64,000 bases of DNA, taken from the NCBI RefSeq assembly GCF_021728295.1, contig NZ_JAKJXE010000017.1:1-64000 (forward strand), read 5' to 3'. Source of the DNA: Pseudomonas petrae. Its GTDB lineage: Bacteria > Pseudomonadota > Gammaproteobacteria > Pseudomonadales > Pseudomonadaceae. Shown one piece after another: positions 34,403 through 42,880 of this stretch (position 1 is the stretch's first letter; each line of letters begins with the position of its first letter). Both the position numbers and the translations under genes were made by a program. The notes under the pieces are model-generated. The model was given only the letters and a program-made list of their open reading frames with translations. It searched no databases and was not told where the DNA came from.

Positions 34403-35734
34403 TCAGTTCCTGATAGCCCAGAATTTGAGCTCAAGCTCGGCGAACTCACCGGACACGTGGAACGCGAAACCGCCGGAGCGCTCCAGCTGCGCGAGGTCTT
34501 CGGAGCTGAGTTCGAGGACGAAGTAGGTTTTGTTCGAATGAAACGCAATTTGCCGCGGCGCCACCGGTAACGGGGTGAGCTTGATGCCGGGCAGGTGCAG
34601 GTTCACCAACTGGCGGATACGCTCCACCGGTGCAACCTTGAAATGCGCGGGCAGACGATGGCGCAGTTCCTCGGCGTCGCAATTGGCACTCGCCGCCAAT
34701 ACAAAGGAAGCCGAACCGAGCAGCGTGCGATCGTGCAGCGGCGAGACGGTGATGCCGTATTGACGCGGCTGTAGCACAAGCTCGATAGCGTGTTGCTCCA
34801 GCACCATCGACAGCATCTGGCGCAGCGCTTCCATCAACTTGCGAAAGCTTTCCCCTTGATCGCTGTGCCGGTAGCGGCCGTCCAGACGCGGCCGCTTGCT
34901 GTCACTCGAGAAGGTCGCCAGATCGCCCAGCAGGGTCAGCAACGCGCGGTAGAGTTCTTCCGGATGCACGTGCTCCAGACCCAGGTAGTGACGCAGCAGC
35001 AGTTCGGCACGATTGATCAGCTGAAGCATCATGAAGTCGCCTACTTCCGCGCCAGCGACCGTGCCGCTGGAGCGGATGCGTTCGGCAATGCTGTCGCCCC
35101 GGTGACTGAGCATGCTGATGACTTCCTTCAGGCATGACAGCAGATAGCTGGAGGCGTGGGACTGAAGGTAGGTCGGTATGAAATCCGGGGCGAGGCTGAC
35201 CACGCCGTCAGGGGTGGTGTCGAGCACATCGCAGATCTTTAGCTTGACGTAGGCGTGGTCGCTTTGCTGTTCGCCCAGCAGCAATCTGAAGTCGGGACGA
35301 CCGCAGGTGACCTGACACGCCGCGTCATCACCTGCATTTGAGTCGGCAACTTGCGCTTCATACGCGGTGTAACGTGCCAGCACATCGGACTGCTCCGGTC
35401 GCCGGGCTTCCACATGATTGCCTGTGACCAACGGCAACGCCAGGTAAAGAGGCGTGTTGCCGGTATTGGGCGGTATATCGAGGGCCAGTGACTCCGTATT
35501 GCCGGCCAACTCGAACACGCTGCCGTCAGGGAGGATGCCCGAGGCCTGGCTGATCACCAGTTTGCCCATGTTGAGAAACTGCAGGTCGATCTCCAGCGTG
35601 AGGAATCCCCAGGCGTAGCCACCCATTAATCGAGTGCGGATCTTCATCTGGTGATCGTAATAGCGGTCGTTGTGCTGGAAGTGCTGAGGACGCAGCAGCA
35701 TGCCCTCCTGCCAGATGACTTTGTGCGTATTCAT
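34403..35734 (-). CDS. tssK: T6SS baseplate protein TssK
   Basis: A 443-aa cytoplasmic baseplate subunit that links the baseplate to the TssJLM membrane complex. The N-terminus has the family signature VIWQEGMLLRPQHFQ, and FVLAASA and LPGIKLTPLPVAPRQI belong to the conserved C-terminal half. The start overlaps the tssJ stop by 4 bases. Confidence 0.96.
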   Translation of the reverse strand: MNTHKVIWQEGMLLRPQHFQHNDRYYDHQMKIRTRLMGGYAWGFLTLEIDLQFLNMGKLVISQASGILPDGSVFELAGNTESLALDIPPNTGNTPLYLALPLVTGNHVEARRPEQSDVLARYTAYEAQVADSNAGDDAACQVTCGRPDFRLLLGEQQSDHAYVKLKICDVLDTTPDGVVSLAPDFIPTYLQSHASSYLLSCLKEVISMLSHRGDSIAERIRSSGTVAGAEVGDFMMLQLINRAELLLRHYLGLEHVHPEELYRALLTLLGDLATFSSDSKRPRLDGRYRHSDQGESFRKLMEALRQMLSMVLEQHAIELVLQPRQYGITVSPLHDRTLLGSASFVLAASANCDAEELRHRLPAHFKVAPVERIRQLVNLHLPGIKLTPLPVAPRQIAFHSNKTYFVLELSSEDLAQLERSGGFAFHVSGEFAELELKFWAIRN

Positions 35735-36246
35735 GGTTGGTCAACCGCCTCGGCGAGCACGTCATGTGAAGCCCGAATGCCGCTTTCATCAAGGGTCAGA
35801 TCGACTTCGGTAGCGGTTTGCGGCGCGAGGTAAAGCGTTGAGCGCCACGAGGCGTGTGACAGGTCGCGGTACGCCGCAACAACGCCGACATAGCGACTGC
35901 CCTTTTGCACACTGAGCTTGAGCTCGACCGTTTCGCCCGGACGCAGCTCAAGCTCCTCGGTGGCGACCATGTCCGGGGCCAGGGACTCTTTGGCCCGCTC
36001 ATACAGGCTGAAGAAGTCAGCGTTCTCGAAGGCCACCGCATGTTTGAGCTCGTACAGGCGGACCACGATCGGTGACGGACGACCGTTCAGATCGGGATTC
36101 AGCTGATCACTGGCGGTGAGGCTGAGCTTGAGTTTGGTGAGGTGGGAGTACGGCGACAGCGTCGAGCAACCTGCGAGCACGAGAAAGGCAATCAACGCAG
36201 TCAGCGCGTGTAGAAAAACAGTTGAACGGCGAAACATGCGCTTCAT
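35731..36246 (-). CDS. tssJ: T6SS outer-membrane lipoprotein TssJ
   Basis: A 171-aa lipoprotein with a signal peptide and lipobox LAGC (lipidated Cys27), with Ser at +2, favouring outer-membrane sorting. The mature part is a TssJ/VasD beta-sandwich with PIVVRLYELKHAVAFENADFF. It anchors TssM to the outer membrane. It overlaps the FHA gene by 4 bases and tssK by 4 bases. A Met-Lys start with an alternative Met at residue 4 leaves the N-terminus slightly uncertain. Confidence 0.94.
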   Translation of the reverse strand: MKRMFRRSTVFLHALTALIAFLVLAGCSTLSPYSHLTKLKLSLTASDQLNPDLNGRPSPIVVRLYELKHAVAFENADFFSLYERAKESLAPDMVATEELELRPGETVELKLSVQKGSRYVGVVAAYRDLSHASWRSTLYLAPQTATEVDLTLDESGIRASHDVLAEAVDQP

Positions 36247-37448
36247 CCCTGGTGACCAGTGTGGAGGGTGGAAATCAGACGAATTTGCTCTTCGTAGGCC
36301 TGGGCGAAATCTCGCGCCAGCAAGCGTTCGCTCCAGTCATTGTCCTGACGCAAGGTCTGGTGATAACGGCCATAGGCTCTCCAGCGACTGCCGGAGGTCG
36401 CGAGCAGTGGCGGGTTGTCGCGCTCGAATCGCAGGGTGAGTTGTTCCGGTGAAAAATGCTCCAGCGTGGCGCGCGTTGCTGCGCGACTGGCGGCCAGCAA
36501 GGCGACCTGGTGCGCCTGCACGTCATGGAAGGCTCGGCTTACGGCCAGCTCAGCGGGTAGTTGCCCGGGTTTGCCAGGTCGCAACAACGCCGACAATGCT
36601 TCGCCAGCATCGACAGCTGATTTCAGCGGGTTACGTTGAGCGCCCTGCACGGTTGTCAGCGACAGACGCAATTCATTTTTCAGCTCGCTGCGGGTGTGCA
36701 GGTTCTGCTGCAGACCGCCGACGCACTGCCTGAGCAAACGGCCGGTATTGAGCGCCAGCGCCTCCCGGGCATCCTGATCCAGCCCGTCGAATTCGATGCC
36801 CAGCGCTTCGGAAAACCGGGTCCAGAAATCATCGGTCTGGCGCTCGACTTCAATCGTTGCAGGCGTGGGTGCCGGAGCTGGCTGTGCTGCGGGATTTTCG
36901 ACCAGCTCGGGCACGCGCAGGCTTTCCATATCAACCCGGGCATAGTCCGCACGCTGTTGACCGTTCTTGATGGCGGCACCTGGCGAAATCAGTTCGTCGA
37001 TGTCTGAGTGGACGCGCTCCTGCTGGTCGAGGGCATTCAGCGGGTCGAGGTCCAGAAACGAGTCGTCCGGGATGATGCTGCCGGCCGCATAAATATGACC
37101 AACGTCACCGTCAAATGAGGCCGGGTCACCTATGAGCCGGGCACGGAGCTCGAAATCGCCCAGCACATACAGACTGCCATGCTCGATGCGAACGGCTTGC
37201 CCCTTGGGCAGGCGCGCCCTGCTCTCGCCACTCAGCACGCCATTGCTGCTGGTATCGGTGAGATAAAAGCCGCCATCGCGGCAGCTGATCGTGATGTGGT
37301 GGTGGGACACGTGCCGGCTGCGGTCGGGAATGACCCAATCGCAGTCCGCGCCGCGTCCGATCACGCCACCCGCCTGCCTGAAGGTCTTTTGGCATTGCTC
37401 CGCAGGCACAAACTGCCGGGCGCTCAGCATTTCGAAAACCAGTTCCAT
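36243..37448 (-). CDS. tagH: T6SS-associated FHA domain protein TagH (Fha2 type)
   Basis: A 401-aa protein with an N-terminal forkhead-associated domain (about residues 20-95; GVIGRGADCDWVIPDRSRHVSHHH, SSNGVL) that binds phosphothreonine, and the type VI FHA C-terminal domain in the last ~170 residues. In other systems the FHA protein is the kinase target and the phosphatase's substrate. The position between orfX and tssJ is the same as fha2 in P. aeruginosa HSI-2. Confidence 0.93.
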   Translation of the reverse strand: MELVFEMLSARQFVPAEQCQKTFRQAGGVIGRGADCDWVIPDRSRHVSHHHITISCRDGGFYLTDTSSNGVLSGESRARLPKGQAVRIEHGSLYVLGDFELRARLIGDPASFDGDVGHIYAAGSIIPDDSFLDLDPLNALDQQERVHSDIDELISPGAAIKNGQQRADYARVDMESLRVPELVENPAAQPAPAPTPATIEVERQTDDFWTRFSEALGIEFDGLDQDAREALALNTGRLLRQCVGGLQQNLHTRSELKNELRLSLTTVQGAQRNPLKSAVDAGEALSALLRPGKPGQLPAELAVSRAFHDVQAHQVALLAASRAATRATLEHFSPEQLTLRFERDNPPLLATSGSRWRAYGRYHQTLRQDNDWSERLLARDFAQAYEEQIRLISTLHTGHQG

Positions 37449-37465
37449 GGTGATGCTCCTAGCGG

Positions 37466-37606
37466 TCAGTTATCGCGGTTGGCCGCCTGCGGATCACCCA
37501 GCGGGCGATAGGTGTGGTCGTTGAACTTGTAATTGCCGCTGCAACCCGATAGGCCACAGAGAAGAACAAGGGTCAGCAGAACAGCTTGCCGGTGATGAGC
37601 AAACAT
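37466..37606 (-). CDS. Small T6SS-cluster lipoprotein (OrfX position)
   Basis: A 46-aa lipoprotein easily missed by gene callers. It begins MFAHHRQAVLLTLVLL, has the lipobox LSGC (lipidated Cys22) and ends with HTYRPLGDPQAANRDN. A GGAGACCCTCTG leader ahead of the ATG supplies the ribosome binding site. It lies 17 bases before the FHA gene and after sfa, exactly where the small orfX sits in P. aeruginosa HSI-2. It is expected to be a membrane-anchored short peptide; no function is known. Confidence 0.75.
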   Translation of the reverse strand: MFAHHRQAVLLTLVLLCGLSGCSGNYKFNDHTYRPLGDPQAANRDN

Positions 37607-37684
37607 CAGAGGGTCTCCAGGGGTGAGCACAAGGCGCCGACGGTTGGCGCGATGGAAAGCGAGTGGGAAAGAAGTCGTTCGTGC

Positions 37685-39202
37685 CTACGCATTGGCTTCA
37701 CCCAGATTGATATTGAGGCGGCCAAGGCGGTACAGCAGCGTGCGCCTGGGCAGGCCAAGCTCACGCGCGGACAGGCTCTGATTACCATCGTTTTTACGCA
37801 GGCAATCGAGCAGCAAGCCGCGTTCGACCTGCTCAAGGCGTTCGCGCAGATTCAGGCGGGCATCATCAGGGGCAGCCTGGGCGCGGAGGGTGAAATGCTC
37901 GGCAAGCAATTCGCCCCCTTCGCACAGCAGAACGGCACGTTCGACCAGCCCCTTGAGCTCGCGAACGTTGCCGGGGAAGGCATAGCCGGACAGATGATCG
38001 AGCGCCGCGTCCGACCAGCACAGTGCATCCCGTTGTAGAAATGCGCAGGCCTTGTCGGCGAAATGCCGGGCGAGATCAACGATGTCATCGCCGCGCTGGC
38101 GCAGGGCTGGCAGCTCGATGGGGAATTGCGAGAGGCGGTAGTAGAGGTCCTCGCGAAACGTGCCTTCGCTGACCATGACCGACAAATCCCGGTGGGTCGC
38201 TGCGAGGATGCGCACGTCTATCTTGTGGGTGTCGTTGGAGCCCAGCGGGCGTATCTCGCCCTCTTGCAGCACGCGCAGCAGCTTGGCCTGCAGCGACAGC
38301 GGCATGTCGCCGACTTCATCGAGCAACAGCGTGCCGCCGTTGGCTGCGTCGAAGAGTCCGGCGCGATTACGCAGAGCGCCGGTGAACGCTCCCTTGCTAT
38401 AGCCGAACAACTCGCTTTCAAGCAGGCTTTCAGGCAGCGCCGCGCAGTTCTGCACGATAAAGGGCTGCGAGCGACGCGGACCATAGTCGTGTATGGCACG
38501 TGCCACCACTTCCTTGCCGGTGCCCGTCTCTCCGCGCAGTAAAACGGTATACGGGCTGTGCAGGACTTTACTGATCATCGAACAGGTCTGGCGCATGGGC
38601 GCGCTTTTGCCGATTAATCCGTAGGCGCTAATGCTTGGCACACTGACGCGCACGGGCTGTGAATCATCGATACGTCTTCTCAAGCGCTGAAGCAGGTGCA
38701 ATTGACGCAGCACGAACGTGCCCAGTCGGCCAAGGGAGTCGGCAAAAGCCTCCAGCTCGATTTGTCGACTGCTCGCGCAGACGAGCAAGCCTTCTACCGT
38801 CTGTTGATCACTGACGATGGGCACACACAGCAGCGACTGCCAAGGCACCGCCCTGGTCGGCAGGAAGCTGGTTTCGTGCAGGCTGCCTGGCAAATCGGCG
38901 AGGCACACAACGCGGTTTTGGCACAACGCAAACTGCAGCAGTTGCTCACCGTTGTAATCGGCTGGCAGGCTGTCTGCCTCACGGGGTTGCAAGCGGCCCT
39001 CAAGGCTCTCGGCCGTCATGCCCAGACACGTATGGGTCGCGTCCAGCAAATAAAGCTGCGTCAGCTCGCACCCGCTCAACTCGGCGAGTCCAAGCACGAG
39101 ACCGCCCAGCAGCGCAGCATCGTCGGCGGCGCACGCGAGCCGGGCGAATTGCTCCAGCAACGCTTCTGCGTAGGCCAGCGGCTGCGGCACCTGAATGAAC
39201 AT
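37685..39202 (-). CDS. sfa2: Sigma-54-dependent T6SS activator Sfa (VasH-like)
   Basis: A 505-aa bacterial enhancer-binding protein. An N-terminal GAF-like sensor region (about 1-170) is followed by an AAA+ domain with Walker A GETGTGKE at 224-231, the sigma-54-contacting GAFTGA at 271-276 and Walker B LLLDEVGD, and a C-terminal Fis-type helix-turn-helix (NQSLSARELGLPRRTLLYRL). The ATG at 39202 follows a TGAGGTG ribosome binding site; the upstream TTG at 39220 would overlap clpV and is rejected. It probably activates hcp from the sigma-54-like promoter at 49362-49378. Confidence 0.92.
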   Translation of the reverse strand: MFIQVPQPLAYAEALLEQFARLACAADDAALLGGLVLGLAELSGCELTQLYLLDATHTCLGMTAESLEGRLQPREADSLPADYNGEQLLQFALCQNRVVCLADLPGSLHETSFLPTRAVPWQSLLCVPIVSDQQTVEGLLVCASSRQIELEAFADSLGRLGTFVLRQLHLLQRLRRRIDDSQPVRVSVPSISAYGLIGKSAPMRQTCSMISKVLHSPYTVLLRGETGTGKEVVARAIHDYGPRRSQPFIVQNCAALPESLLESELFGYSKGAFTGALRNRAGLFDAANGGTLLLDEVGDMPLSLQAKLLRVLQEGEIRPLGSNDTHKIDVRILAATHRDLSVMVSEGTFREDLYYRLSQFPIELPALRQRGDDIVDLARHFADKACAFLQRDALCWSDAALDHLSGYAFPGNVRELKGLVERAVLLCEGGELLAEHFTLRAQAAPDDARLNLRERLEQVERGLLLDCLRKNDGNQSLSARELGLPRRTLLYRLGRLNINLGEANA

Positions 39203-39212
39203 CGCGCCCACC

Positions 39213-41861
39213 TCAGGCAAACTCGCAGGTCACGGCGGCTTCGTCATCAAGCGTTGCGTGCACGGACGTGAGAGGTTGACCTGCCGCCATCGCATCGAGC
39301 AATCGGTCAGCCAGCCGGGGCAGAACATGAAGCTCCAGCAAGTGGTCGATCAGACGTGCCCCGCTGTCGCCTTGGCTGCAGCGTTCAGCCAGATGATCGA
39401 CCAGCGCCTCGGAAAAGGTGAACGCCAGCTGACGGCGGTTCAGACGCTGGCCCAGGGTGTTCAGTTTGATCTCGATCAGTTCACGCAGCACCGACCCGCC
39501 CACGGGGTAGTACGGGACAACGCGCATGCGCGCCAGCAGCGCCGGTTTGAAGTGTTTCGCAAGAACCGGACGGATACGCTCCTCAAGCACCTGTGCGGAG
39601 GGACGCGCGCCGTCGGCGCAAAGGCCACTGATGAGGTCGCTTCCAAGGTTCGAGGTCATCAGGATCAGCGTGTTGCGGAAGTTGATCTCCCGCCCTTCCC
39701 CGTCGTTGGCCACGCCCTTGTCAAAGATTTGATAGAACAGGTTCAGGACGTCCGGATCAGCTTTTTCCACTTCATCGAGCAGGACCACGGAATACGGCCT
39801 CTGCCGCACCGCTTCGGTGAGCATGCCGCCTTCGCCGTATCCCACGTAGCCCGGCGGCGCGCCAATCAGACGCGAGACGGTGTGCTTCTCCTGAAATTCG
39901 GACATGTTGATGGTGGTGATGAACCGCTCGCCGCCGTACAGCAAGTCGGCGAGCGCCAACGCGGTTTCAGTCTTGCCGACACCGCTCGGCCCGACCAACA
40001 GGAACACGCCCACCGGTGCATCAGGTTTGTTCAGGCCGGCTGCAGTAGCACGCATCGAACGATCAAGGGCGTGGACAGCTTGCTCCTGACCGCGAATGCG
40101 GTCGCGCAGGTCGGTTGAAAACCTGGCTATTTTGGCGTTGTGCTCTCGCGCCAATTGCGCCAAGGGCACGCCGGTCCAGGCGCTGATCACCTCAGCAACA
40201 AGCCGCGGGCAGACTTCGAAACTCACCAGCCGCTCTTGGGCCTGGGCCTGAGTCAACACGCGGAGAGTCTCGTTGAGCGCGGCTTGCAGGACTTCGATGC
40301 TTCGCGTTTCATCGATAACCCCGGTTTCGATCGCCGTACCTTCGGTGTCGTCCTCAACCGTGATGGCCAGTTCAAGCGTCGCGACATCACGGGCCTGCGC
40401 CAGTTGCTCACGCAAGTCCAGCAGGCGCTCGGCCAATCCTTTCTGTTCCAACCAGAGGGATTCGAGAGCAAGGCTTTCTTCCGCCGCAGCGCGCAGACGG
40501 TTTTCCAATGCATCCAGTGCCGGATGATCGATGAGCAAACCGGCTTCGGCGTCACGACGCAGCGCCTGACGCTGGCGGCTGCCTTCAGCCAGTTCGTTGC
40601 GCAGACGCTCAAGACGTTGCGGCGCGGCGGCGAGGCTGATGCGAACGCGCGCGCACGCCGTGTCGAGCACATCGACGGCCTTGTCCGGCAACTGGCGGCC
40701 GGCGAGATAGCGCGCAGACAACTCGGCGGCCGCCACCACTGCATCATCACGCAAATAGATGCCGTGGCTTCGCTCGTAGACGTGAGCAAGGCCCCGCAGA
40801 ATGGTCACCGCCTCATCGACGGTCGGCTCGTGCAGCCGCACCGGCTGAAAGCGACGGGCCAGCGCCGGGTCTTTCTCGAAATATTTCTTGTACTCGGTCC
40901 AGGTGGTCGCAGCGATGGTGCGCAGTTCGCCGCGCGCCAGCGCCGGTTTTAGCAGGTTGGCCGCATCGGAACCACCCGCATCACCCCCGGCCCCGATCAG
41001 GGTGTGGGCCTCGTCGATGAACAATATGATCGGCCTGGGCGACGCCTTGACCTCGTCGATCACGCCCTTGAGGCGACGTTCGAACTCCCCTTTGACGCTG
41101 GCGCCGGCCTGCAAAAGCCCCATGTCCAGAGACAGCAGCTCAACGCCCTTTATCGCCTGCGGCACTTCCCCGGCGACGATGCGCGACGCCAGCCCTTCAA
41201 CGATCGCCGTCTTACCGACGCCGGCCTCCCCCACGACGATCGGATTGTTTTTCCGCCGCCGAGCGAGAATATCCACCATTTGCCGAATGGCGTCGTCGCG
41301 GCACAGCACCGGGTCGAGTTTGCCGTCTCGGGCCTGTTGGGTGAGGTTATGGGTAAAGCGCGTGAGCAATGACTCGCCAGCCCTGCCGCGTTTGTCCGTG
41401 TCGGAATCCTCCTTCTGCGACAAGGCGAATGCTTTCAGTCGCTCGGTATCCAGTCGGGCGAGCAATGCCTGATAGCGGCTGCCTGCGTAACGCATGGGGT
41501 TGCGCAATAGCGCAAGGATGAGCGCCCCTTGCTCAACCTGGGTCTGGCCCAATTCAAGGTTGGCCACAAGCAATGCATCCTGCAGCCACTGCACCAGTTC
41601 CGGCGCGAACACCGGGTTGCGGGAGGCACTGTTTTCCATCCGCATCTGCAGCGCGGCGCCAAGTTCACCCGCGTCCACACCGGCATCCTGCAGTGCGCGG
41701 GAAAGCAGGCCCTGCGGGCGCTCCAGCAAGCACAGCAACAGGTCCTCGACAAGGACCTTGCTGCCGGCGCGTCCCACACAGCGTTCGGCGGCGTGCTCCA
41801 GGTCGCGACGGCTTTCGGCGTCGAGCGCCTGAATAAGTTGTTGCAGGTTGACGTTACTCAT
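39213..41861 (-). CDS. clpV: T6SS sheath-recycling ATPase ClpV (TssH)
   Basis: An 882-aa AAA+ unfoldase that disassembles contracted TssB-TssC sheaths. An N-terminal Clp repeat domain is followed by two ATPase domains, with Walker A GEAGVGKT at 211-218 and GPSGVGKT in the second, and Walker B LFIDEAHTL and VLLDEVEKA. The ATG at 41861 overlaps the tssG stop by 4 bases and gives the typical ClpV N-terminus; the upstream extension is rejected. Confidence 0.96.
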   Translation of the reverse strand: MSNVNLQQLIQALDAESRRDLEHAAERCVGRAGSKVLVEDLLLCLLERPQGLLSRALQDAGVDAGELGAALQMRMENSASRNPVFAPELVQWLQDALLVANLELGQTQVEQGALILALLRNPMRYAGSRYQALLARLDTERLKAFALSQKEDSDTDKRGRAGESLLTRFTHNLTQQARDGKLDPVLCRDDAIRQMVDILARRRKNNPIVVGEAGVGKTAIVEGLASRIVAGEVPQAIKGVELLSLDMGLLQAGASVKGEFERRLKGVIDEVKASPRPIILFIDEAHTLIGAGGDAGGSDAANLLKPALARGELRTIAATTWTEYKKYFEKDPALARRFQPVRLHEPTVDEAVTILRGLAHVYERSHGIYLRDDAVVAAAELSARYLAGRQLPDKAVDVLDTACARVRISLAAAPQRLERLRNELAEGSRQRQALRRDAEAGLLIDHPALDALENRLRAAAEESLALESLWLEQKGLAERLLDLREQLAQARDVATLELAITVEDDTEGTAIETGVIDETRSIEVLQAALNETLRVLTQAQAQERLVSFEVCPRLVAEVISAWTGVPLAQLAREHNAKIARFSTDLRDRIRGQEQAVHALDRSMRATAAGLNKPDAPVGVFLLVGPSGVGKTETALALADLLYGGERFITTINMSEFQEKHTVSRLIGAPPGYVGYGEGGMLTEAVRQRPYSVVLLDEVEKADPDVLNLFYQIFDKGVANDGEGREINFRNTLILMTSNLGSDLISGLCADGARPSAQVLEERIRPVLAKHFKPALLARMRVVPYYPVGGSVLRELIEIKLNTLGQRLNRRQLAFTFSEALVDHLAERCSQGDSGARLIDHLLELHVLPRLADRLLDAMAAGQPLTSVHATLDDEAAVTCEFA

Positions 41862-42880
41862 CGTTCGGCTGTCCTTAATGATTGGCTGCCCAGGGTCACC
41901 ACGCCGTCCGCACGTTCGCGGCCGAGCCAACTGGTCCATCCCAGGCGACACGCGTTCTGTGCGGCCAGGCGCAGCTCGCGAATTTCTTCCTGACGCAGCG
42001 CCAGGCGAACGTCGTAATCAAGTGGGTCACGCAGCGTGAATCGCACCAATGCGCACAGCGGTTGGTAACCCGTGCCGATGGGCAGGAACTCGTGGAAACG
42101 CTGCCAGCCAAGCTCTCGAACATGAATGCGGAACTTGCCACTGCGGTCGCGAACGTGTTCGCCGATTACCAGGTCATCGCCCAGGTGGCTGTTGGCTCGA
42201 CCAAGACTGTTGCGCTGCTCTTCGAGAATTTCCACGCGGCGCTCCATGCACTGCTCGATCGTCAGTTCTGCGTGTTTGAAGTAGTAACGCAGCACCGCCT
42301 CGATCAGCGCTGCCGAATGCGCGCGCAGGCTGAGCAAACCCAGGTACGGCAGCAGTCGCTTCCAGTTCAGCTCCCGCGCACTTCGAATCTCCTCGCTGCC
42401 CAGTCCGATCAGCGAGAACAACTGCGACGAAAACGGGTCGATCGCGCCGCTTTCAAAACGGCCGCGGTAGCGATATTTCTTCCAGATCGGCAGCATCAGC
42501 CGATGCAGCCGATGGTGAAACAGATCGAGGAACTGGCGGGTCGGATTGCCCTCCTCGCTGTCGCCCAAGGCTTGCTCGCTATAGAACGCAGGCAAGGGTG
42601 ATCCGGACCCGACAAGACTCAGCAGGTTGAAGCGCAGGCGTGCACGCATCAGCCCGGATTCTTCAAAAAATTCGACGCGGTCCACATCACTGCCCGGAAA
42701 GCCAAGGCTCGGCTTGGCCTGGAATTCCAGCAGGTCATACACGTCGTCATCGTTCAGACGCGGGTGCGCAGTGCGCAGCCGGTCGATGACCAGCAAGACG
42801 GCCTGAAACAGCGAGTATTCGCGTATGCCTTGGGTCAGCCCGCTTAAAGCAGGGGCTGCAGGCCCATACGGGGTGTCCAT
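41858..42880 (-). CDS. tssG: T6SS baseplate protein TssG
   Basis: A 340-aa TssG/VasB family baseplate wedge component. Recognisable parts are SLFQAVLLVIDRLR near the start, FFEESGLMRARLRFNLLSLVGSGSPLP, and FLDLFHHRLHRLMLPIWKKYRY. Its first 37 bases overlap the end of tssF in another frame, an unusually long overlap in this operon. Confidence 0.95.
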   Translation of the reverse strand: MDTPYGPAAPALSGLTQGIREYSLFQAVLLVIDRLRTAHPRLNDDDVYDLLEFQAKPSLGFPGSDVDRVEFFEESGLMRARLRFNLLSLVGSGSPLPAFYSEQALGDSEEGNPTRQFLDLFHHRLHRLMLPIWKKYRYRGRFESGAIDPFSSQLFSLIGLGSEEIRSARELNWKRLLPYLGLLSLRAHSAALIEAVLRYYFKHAELTIEQCMERRVEILEEQRNSLGRANSHLGDDLVIGEHVRDRSGKFRIHVRELGWQRFHEFLPIGTGYQPLCALVRFTLRDPLDYDVRLALRQEEIRELRLAAQNACRLGWTSWLGRERADGVVTLGSQSLRTAER

